This document shows, piece after piece, positions 60,006 to 64,000 of a DNA stretch of 64,000 nt. Position 1 is the stretch's first letter. Each line of letters starts with the position of its first letter. The position numbers and the translations under genes are program-made. Below the pieces are notes generated by a model. That model did no database searches. It was not told where the DNA came from and was given only the letters and a program-made list of their open reading frames with translations. Source of the DNA: Ruminococcus sp. (GTDB lineage Bacteria; Bacillota; Clostridia; Oscillospirales; Acutalibacteraceae); NCBI GenBank assembly GCA_017411835.1, contig JAFQPG010000006.1, positions 20,240 through 84,239 on the forward strand. The letters are read 5' to 3'.

Positions 60006-60286
60006 TAGCGATGCGTGACTGCAATTGATATGCGATGAAGCGGGAGGTTGCGACCAAAAGGTCGGTTTTTCCGTGGAGTATGTCCGATTTTAAACCGGGC
60101 GAAAGAATACTTTTTTGTGAGCGAAGTGACATTGGGGTTGCTATGTCGCTAAGCCATCAAAGCGCTTTTCACTATCCGGTTAACAAGAAAAGTTAATCGG
60201 TTTTTTAATGGACTGGGTGGAAACACCCGGCAAGGTGGAAAGGTTTTGCGAACGCCCGCCAACTAAATTTTCAAGGAGGCGACGAT
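60006..60286 (+). promoter_or_regulatory. Structured S10 operon leader with an attenuator-like hairpin
   Basis: About 280 nt without a gene. Visible pairings include AAGTGACAT...ATGTCGCT near 60124-60149, an intrinsic-terminator-like CCGGTTAAC / GTTAATCGG followed by TTTTTT (60176-60206), and GGGTGGAAACACCC near 60215. AAGGAGG precedes rpsJ. Known S10 leaders are controlled by ribosomal protein L4, encoded here by the third gene; a clostridial L4 leader is the likely identity. Confidence 0.6.
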
Positions 60287-60598
60287 ATGGCAGTCAAGGA
60301 AAAAATCAGAATAAGACTTAAGGGTTACGATCATCAGCTGGTAGATCAGTCTGCTGAGCGTATCGTAGCAACAGCAAAGAGAACAGGTGCCAGAGTATCA
60401 GGTCCAGTTCCGCTCCCAACAGAGAAGCAGGTTGTTACTATCCTTAGAGCTGTCCACAAGTATAAGGACAGCCGTGAGCAGTTCGAAATGAGAACTCACA
60501 AGCGTCTTATCGACATTTTAAGACCGTCAAACAAGACAGTCGAGGCTCTTATGAGCTTAGAGCTCCCTGCCGGCGTTGAGATCGAGATTAAGTTATAA
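60287..60598 (+). CDS. rpsJ: 30S ribosomal protein S10
   Basis: A 103-residue protein of the 30S head, also the NusE partner of NusB in antitermination. [21 protein letters not shown] and [21 protein letters not shown] (split by a short interval) are typical. Normal length. First gene of the S10 operon; rplC begins about 75 bp later, after a small GTCGGTGCAAACCGAC hairpin. Confidence 0.97.
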   Translation: MAVKEKIRIRLKGYDHQLVDQSAERIVATAKRTGARVSGPVPLPTEKQVVTILRAVHKYKDSREQFEMRTHKRLIDILRPSNKTVEALMSLELPAGVEIEIKL

Positions 60599-60673
60599 TC
60601 TTATCCCAACCTACAAGCAGACAGGATCATGTCGGTGCAAACCGACCAATAATCTAACAAGGAGGAATAGATG

Positions 60674-61306
60674 ATGCAGAAAGCATTAATCGGAAAGAAG
60701 ATCGGTATGACTCAGATCTTCGACGAAAAGGGAAAAGTTGTTCCCGTAACTGTTGTTGAAGCAGGCCCATGTGTTGTTTCAATGAAGAAGACAGTTGAAA
60801 GCGATGGCTACGAAGCAGTTCAGCTCGGCTTCGGTGACATCAAACCAAAGCACGTTACAAAGCCTTTACAGGGTCACTTCAAGAAGGCTGACGTAGCACC
60901 AAAGAGAACTCTTAAGGAGTTCCGTTTTGATGATTGCAACGCTTACGAGCTTGGTCAGATCATCAAAGCAGATTTATTCGAAACAGGCAACAAGGTAGAC
61001 GTAACAGGTACCAGCAAAGGTAAAGGCTATGCAGGCGTTATCAAGCGTTGGAACTTCGCTCGTCTTAAGGAGACTCACGGTTCTGGTCCTGTAGCTCGTC
61101 ACGGTGGTTCAATGGGCGCTTGTTCATCACCATCAAGAGTTTGGAAGGGCAAGAAGATGGCTGGTCACCTCGGTGCTGAAAAGGTTACAGTACAGAACCT
61201 TACAGTTGTTAAAGTAGACGCTGAAAACAACCTCATCGCTATCAAGGGTGCTATCCCGGGTCCTAACGGCGGTACAGTTGTTATCAAAAACAGCGTAAAG
61301 GCTTAA
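60674..61306 (+). CDS. rplC: 50S ribosomal protein L3
   Basis: A 210-residue 50S assembly initiator close to the peptidyl-transferase centre. [20 protein letters not shown] at the start and the [20 protein letters not shown] loop with its nearby [20 protein letters not shown] are diagnostic. Two adjacent ATGs (60671, 60674) are possible; the second is better spaced from AAGGAGG and gives the usual MQKALIGKK start. Confidence 0.97.
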   Translation: MQKALIGKKIGMTQIFDEKGKVVPVTVVEAGPCVVSMKKTVESDGYEAVQLGFGDIKPKHVTKPLQGHFKKADVAPKRTLKEFRFDDCNAYELGQIIKADLFETGNKVDVTGTSKGKGYAGVIKRWNFARLKETHGSGPVARHGGSMGACSSPSRVWKGKKMAGHLGAEKVTVQNLTVVKVDAENNLIAIKGAIPGPNGGTVVIKNSVKA

Positions 61307-61322
61307 GGAAGGAGGAAATAAT

Positions 61323-61946
61323 ATGCCAAACGTAGCAGTTGTTGATATGGAAGGCAAGAAGGTTTCTACTATCGACCTTGTTGATTCTATATTCGGAATT
61401 GAACCAAATGCCGCAGTTATGCATCAGCTTGTTGTAAGCTATCTTGCTAACCAGCGTCAGGGCACACAGTCAGCTTTAACAAGAGCTGAAGTATCCGGCG
61501 GCGGTAAAAAGCCTTGGAGACAAAAAGGTACAGGTCGTGCACGTCAGGGCTCAACAAGAGCTCCACAGTGGTACCACGGCGGCGTAGTATTTGCTCCAAA
61601 GCCAAGAGACTACAGATTCTCAGTAAATAAGAAGGTAAGAAGACTTGCTATGAAGTCAGCTTTCTCTACAAAGGCTGCTGGTGAAGAGATCATCGTTGTT
61701 GATTCTATCGCTTTAGATGAAATCAAAACTCAGGCTATCGTTAAGATGCTTGCAGCTATCGGCAGTGAAAAGAAGGCACTTATCGTTTTACCTTCTGTTG
61801 ATGAAAAGGTTATCAAGTCAGCAAGAAACATCGCAGGCGTTAAGACTGCTCAGGTTAACGAGCTCAACGTTTACGACATCTTAAACGCTGATAAGCTTAT
61901 CATCGCTAAAGATGCACTTGCAAAAATTGAGGAGGTATACGCATGA
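61323..61946 (+). CDS. rplD: 50S ribosomal protein L4
   Basis: A 207-residue protein lining the exit tunnel. The tunnel loop [18 protein letters not shown] is intact, with no change suggesting macrolide resistance. It is the probable autoregulator of the S10 operon through the leader RNA. Follows rplC by 16 bp with AAGGAGG; its last bases overlap the rplW start (ATGA). Confidence 0.97.
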   Translation: MPNVAVVDMEGKKVSTIDLVDSIFGIEPNAAVMHQLVVSYLANQRQGTQSALTRAEVSGGGKKPWRQKGTGRARQGSTRAPQWYHGGVVFAPKPRDYRFSVNKKVRRLAMKSAFSTKAAGEEIIVVDSIALDEIKTQAIVKMLAAIGSEKKALIVLPSVDEKVIKSARNIAGVKTAQVNELNVYDILNADKLIIAKDALAKIEEVYA

Positions 61947-62233
61947 GAGCACAGGATATCATAATTCGCCCAATCATCACTGAAAAGTCAATGTTGGGTG
62001 TTGCTGAAAAGAAGTATACTTTTGAAGTTGCAAAGTCAGCTACAAAGATCGACATCGCTAGAGCTGTTGAAGAGCTCTTCAAAGTTAAGGTAGACAAAGT
62101 AAATACTGTTCACGTAAGAGGTCATCTCCGTCGTCAGGGCAGATTTGAAGGCTACACAAGAGCTTGGAAGAAAGCTTACGTTACATTAACAGCAGACAGC
62201 AAAACTATTGAATTTTTTGAAGGCATGATGTAA
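61943..62233 (+). CDS. rplW: 50S ribosomal protein L23
   Basis: A 96-residue protein at the tunnel exit where trigger factor and SRP dock. [21 protein letters not shown] is the family start. Four-base overlap with rplD. An 87-bp gap with a GGGATACGCCATTATCCC hairpin separates it from rplB. Confidence 0.97.
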   Translation: MRAQDIIIRPIITEKSMLGVAEKKYTFEVAKSATKIDIARAVEELFKVKVDKVNTVHVRGHLRRQGRFEGYTRAWKKAYVTLTADSKTIEFFEGMM

Positions 62234-62320
62234 GCCTGTAAAAATCAAAAATAATTAACAGGCAGAATGTATGGGATACGCCATTATCCCGCAAAGCCAT
62301 CATGAGGAGAGTGAAACTAC

Positions 62321-63154
62321 ATGGCTATTAAAGTTTACAAGCCGACCACTAACGCTAGACGTAATATGTCGGTTACTGATTACTCAGGACTTTCAAAGGT
62401 AGCTCCGGAAAAGAGTTTGCTCGAGCCACTTAAGAAGAACTCAGGTCGTAACAGCTACGGCCGCATCACAGTTCGTCACAGAGGCGGCGGCAACCGTAGA
62501 AAGTATCGTGTAATCGATTTCAAGAGACAGAAGTTCGATGTTGAGGCTACAGTACTCACACTCGAATACGATCCAAACCGTTCAGCATTTATCGCACTTG
62601 TTGAATACACAGACGGCGAGAAAGCATATATCATCGCTCCACAGGGTCTCAAGGTTGGTGACAAGATCACAGCCGGCGAGAACGCTGATATCAAGCCTGG
62701 TAATGCACTTCCACTTACTGCTATTCCAACAGGTACATTTATCCACAACGTTGAGCTTTATCCTGGCAGAGGCGCACAGCTCGCTCGTGCTGCTGGTAAC
62801 ATGGCTCAGCTTATGGCTAAAGAGAACGGCTTGGCACTTTTAAGACTCCCATCAGGCGAGCTTAGAAACGTACCGGAAAACTGTATGGCTACAATCGGTC
62901 AGGTTGGTAACACAGATCACGAGAACGTTAAGATTGGTAAAGCCGGCAGAAAGAGAAATATGGGTATCAGACCAACAGTAAGAGGTTCTGTAATGAACCC
63001 ATGCGACCACCCACACGGTGGTGGTGAGGGTAAATCTCCAGTAGGTCGCCCAGGCCCTGTAACACCTTGGGGTAAACCAGCCCTCGGTTACAAGACCAGA
63101 AAAACACACAAAGCGTCTGACAAGTTAATTGTTAAGCGTAGAAACAGCAAGTAA
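62321..63154 (+). CDS. rplB: 50S ribosomal protein L2
   Basis: A 277-residue rRNA-binding protein needed for subunit joining and peptidyl transfer. [19 protein letters not shown], the [21 protein letters not shown] region with its functionally critical histidine, and a C-terminal basic [17 protein letters not shown] are present. Ribosome site GAGGAGAGTG. Confidence 0.98.
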   Translation: MAIKVYKPTTNARRNMSVTDYSGLSKVAPEKSLLEPLKKNSGRNSYGRITVRHRGGGNRRKYRVIDFKRQKFDVEATVLTLEYDPNRSAFIALVEYTDGEKAYIIAPQGLKVGDKITAGENADIKPGNALPLTAIPTGTFIHNVELYPGRGAQLARAAGNMAQLMAKENGLALLRLPSGELRNVPENCMATIGQVGNTDHENVKIGKAGRKRNMGIRPTVRGSVMNPCDHPHGGGEGKSPVGRPGPVTPWGKPALGYKTRKTHKASDKLIVKRRNSK

Positions 63155-63178
63155 GGCAGAAAGGAAGGAACTTAATTT

Positions 63179-63451
63179 ATGAGTAGAAGTACTAAAAAAG
63201 GACCTTTTGTTCAGCCGGTGCTGCTCAAAAGAGTTCAGGAAATGAACGCAGCTGGTGAGAAGAGAATTTTAAAGACTTGGTCAAGAAGTTCTACTATCTT
63301 CCCAGAATTCGTAGGTCACACATTTGCTGTCCATGACGGCAGAAAACATGTTCCAGTATATGTAACTGAAGATATGGTTGGTCACAAGCTCGGCGAGTTT
63401 GCTCCAACAAGAACCTTCAGAGGCCATGCTGGTGCAAAAACCACAAGATAA
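63179..63451 (+). CDS. rpsS: 30S ribosomal protein S19
   Basis: A 90-residue 30S head protein that contacts the A-site finger and S13. [40 protein letters not shown] and [15 protein letters not shown] are characteristic. Spaced 24 bp after rplB, 19 bp before rplV. Confidence 0.97.
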   Translation: MSRSTKKGPFVQPVLLKRVQEMNAAGEKRILKTWSRSSTIFPEFVGHTFAVHDGRKHVPVYVTEDMVGHKLGEFAPTRTFRGHAGAKTTR

Positions 63452-63470
63452 GGCTAAAGGAGAGATTGCA

Positions 63471-63806
63471 ATGGAATCAAAGGCATATTTAAATTATGTC
63501 CGTATCGCACCTCGCAAGGTTTCTATTGTCCTGGATTTAATCCGCGGCAAGGATGTTAAGCTTGCTAAGGCTATTCTCGAGCAGACCCCTAAGGCCGCTT
63601 GTGAGCCACTTTTAAAGCTGCTCAAGTCAGCTATGGCAAATGCTGAGAATAACCACGATATGGATGTGGCAAGTCTTTACGTTGCAGCTTGCAGCGTAAG
63701 TCAGGGCCCTACACTCAAGAGAATCCGTCCAAGAGCACAGGGAAGAGCTTTCAGAATTAATAAGAAAACTTCTCATATCACACTCGTGCTCAAGGAAAGA
63801 GAATAA
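63471..63806 (+). CDS. rplV: 50S ribosomal protein L22
   Basis: A 111-residue protein whose hairpin loop lines the exit tunnel. [20 protein letters not shown] and the C-terminal [20 protein letters not shown] are typical, and the tunnel loop has no insertion or deletion suggesting macrolide resistance. ATG at 63471 after AAAGGAGAG; the frame open from 63378 lies inside rpsS and is not used. Confidence 0.96.
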   Translation: MESKAYLNYVRIAPRKVSIVLDLIRGKDVKLAKAILEQTPKAACEPLLKLLKSAMANAENNHDMDVASLYVAACSVSQGPTLKRIRPRAQGRAFRINKKTSHITLVLKERE

Positions 63807-63820
63807 GGAGGTAAGAGTAT

Positions 63821-64000
63821 ATGGGTCAGAAAGTTAATCCACACGGTTTACGTGTAGGTATCATCAAAGATTGGGATTCACGTTGGTTTGCTAGCAAGAA
63901 AGACTTCGGCGATACACTCGTTGAGGACTACAACCTTCGTAAAACACTTAAAGCTCAGCTTTACAGTGCAGGTATCCCAAAGATTGAGATTGAACGTGAC
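63821..64000 (+). CDS. rpsC: 30S ribosomal protein S3 (5' part only)
   Basis: The first 60 codons of S3, cut by the window end. [20 protein letters not shown] is the conserved N-terminus, and the KH domain would follow. ATG eight bases after GGAGG, 14 bp after rplV. The operon clearly continues (rplP, rpmC expected). Confidence 0.96.
   Translation, partial: MGQKVNPHGLRVGIIKDWDSRWFASKKDFGDTLVEDYNLRKTLKAQLYSAGIPKIEIERD

Overview
The window is a housekeeping-rich chromosomal segment of a low-to-moderate GC, spore-forming Gram-positive bacterium. The most likely placement is Bacillota, class Clostridia, in or near the Ruminococcaceae/Oscillospiraceae. The grounds are a spoIIAA-spoIIAB-sigF operon, a TPP-riboswitch-controlled thiT, an archaeal-type prolyl-tRNA synthetase, a RicT homologue, DUF1292/DUF951/DUF3006 small proteins, AGGAGG-type ribosome binding sites and TTGACA/TATAAT promoters. 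I cannot name a species.

Layout. 1-1.5 kb: an accessory patch of small minus-strand genes separated by a 212-bp duplicated cassette boundary. 1.5-3.4 kb: an acyltransferase and biotin ligase. 3.6-11.2 kb: rpoB-rpoC. 11.3-12.5 kb: a lipoprotein and a flavin reductase-rubredoxin fusion. 12.6-17.3 kb: the str operon (rpsL, rpsG, fusA, tuf). 17.4-21.2 kb: DUF1292, a lipoprotein, queT with a probable preQ1 riboswitch, an HPr-like protein and a phosphohexomutase. 21.7-27.6 kb: a six-gene shikimate/phenylalanine operon (aroE-aroK-aroB-aroA-aroC-pheA, minus strand). 27.7-30.6 kb: acpP, proS, metA. 31.0-38.1 kb: the sigma-F operon, folC, rsmI, a tRNA methyltransferase, a 57-aa ferredoxin, ricT, holB and a phosphodiesterase. 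38.1-47.6 kb: three small unknown genes, proA/proB, hflX, DUF951, prfA, a Sua5-type gene, coaE, a lytic transglycosylase and an M18 aminopeptidase. 47.6-48.7 kb: tRNA-Arg followed by repeated copies of its own 3' end and a four-helix-bundle cassette. 48.7-59.7 kb: an M20 peptidase with a DUF5058 membrane pair, thiT, a two-component system, a CPBP protease, a CAU tRNA, a PAP2 phosphatase, a left-handed beta-helix protein, a CobA-like P-loop protein and a 32-aa membrane peptide. 59.9-64.0 kb: the S10 operon from rpsJ into rpsC, which runs off the end.

The most unusual material is non-coding. Three elements of about 370-390 bp (1110-1496, 21187-21558, 30638-31022) each consist of many short unique hairpins separated by a constant 8-mer. 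The 8-mer reads GTGATATT or GTTATATT in the first half and its complement (AATATCAC or AATATAAC) in the second. Each element lies between convergent genes and sits inside the loop of what looks like a split bidirectional terminator, whose arms still flank it. A fourth array (48017-48189) has the same plan with a different 8-mer (AGCTAAAT/ATTTAGCT). It lies inside a ~0.7-kb cassette that also carries a four-helix-bundle (S23/Avd-type) gene, bounded by 55-bp direct repeats ending in the 3' end of tRNA-Arg. I do not recognise a named family for these arrays.

Other points of interest are a terminator-like hairpin in the S10 leader, the 43-kb separation of tuf from rpsJ (normally adjacent), and a MetA whose residue 111 predicts acetyl-CoA use.
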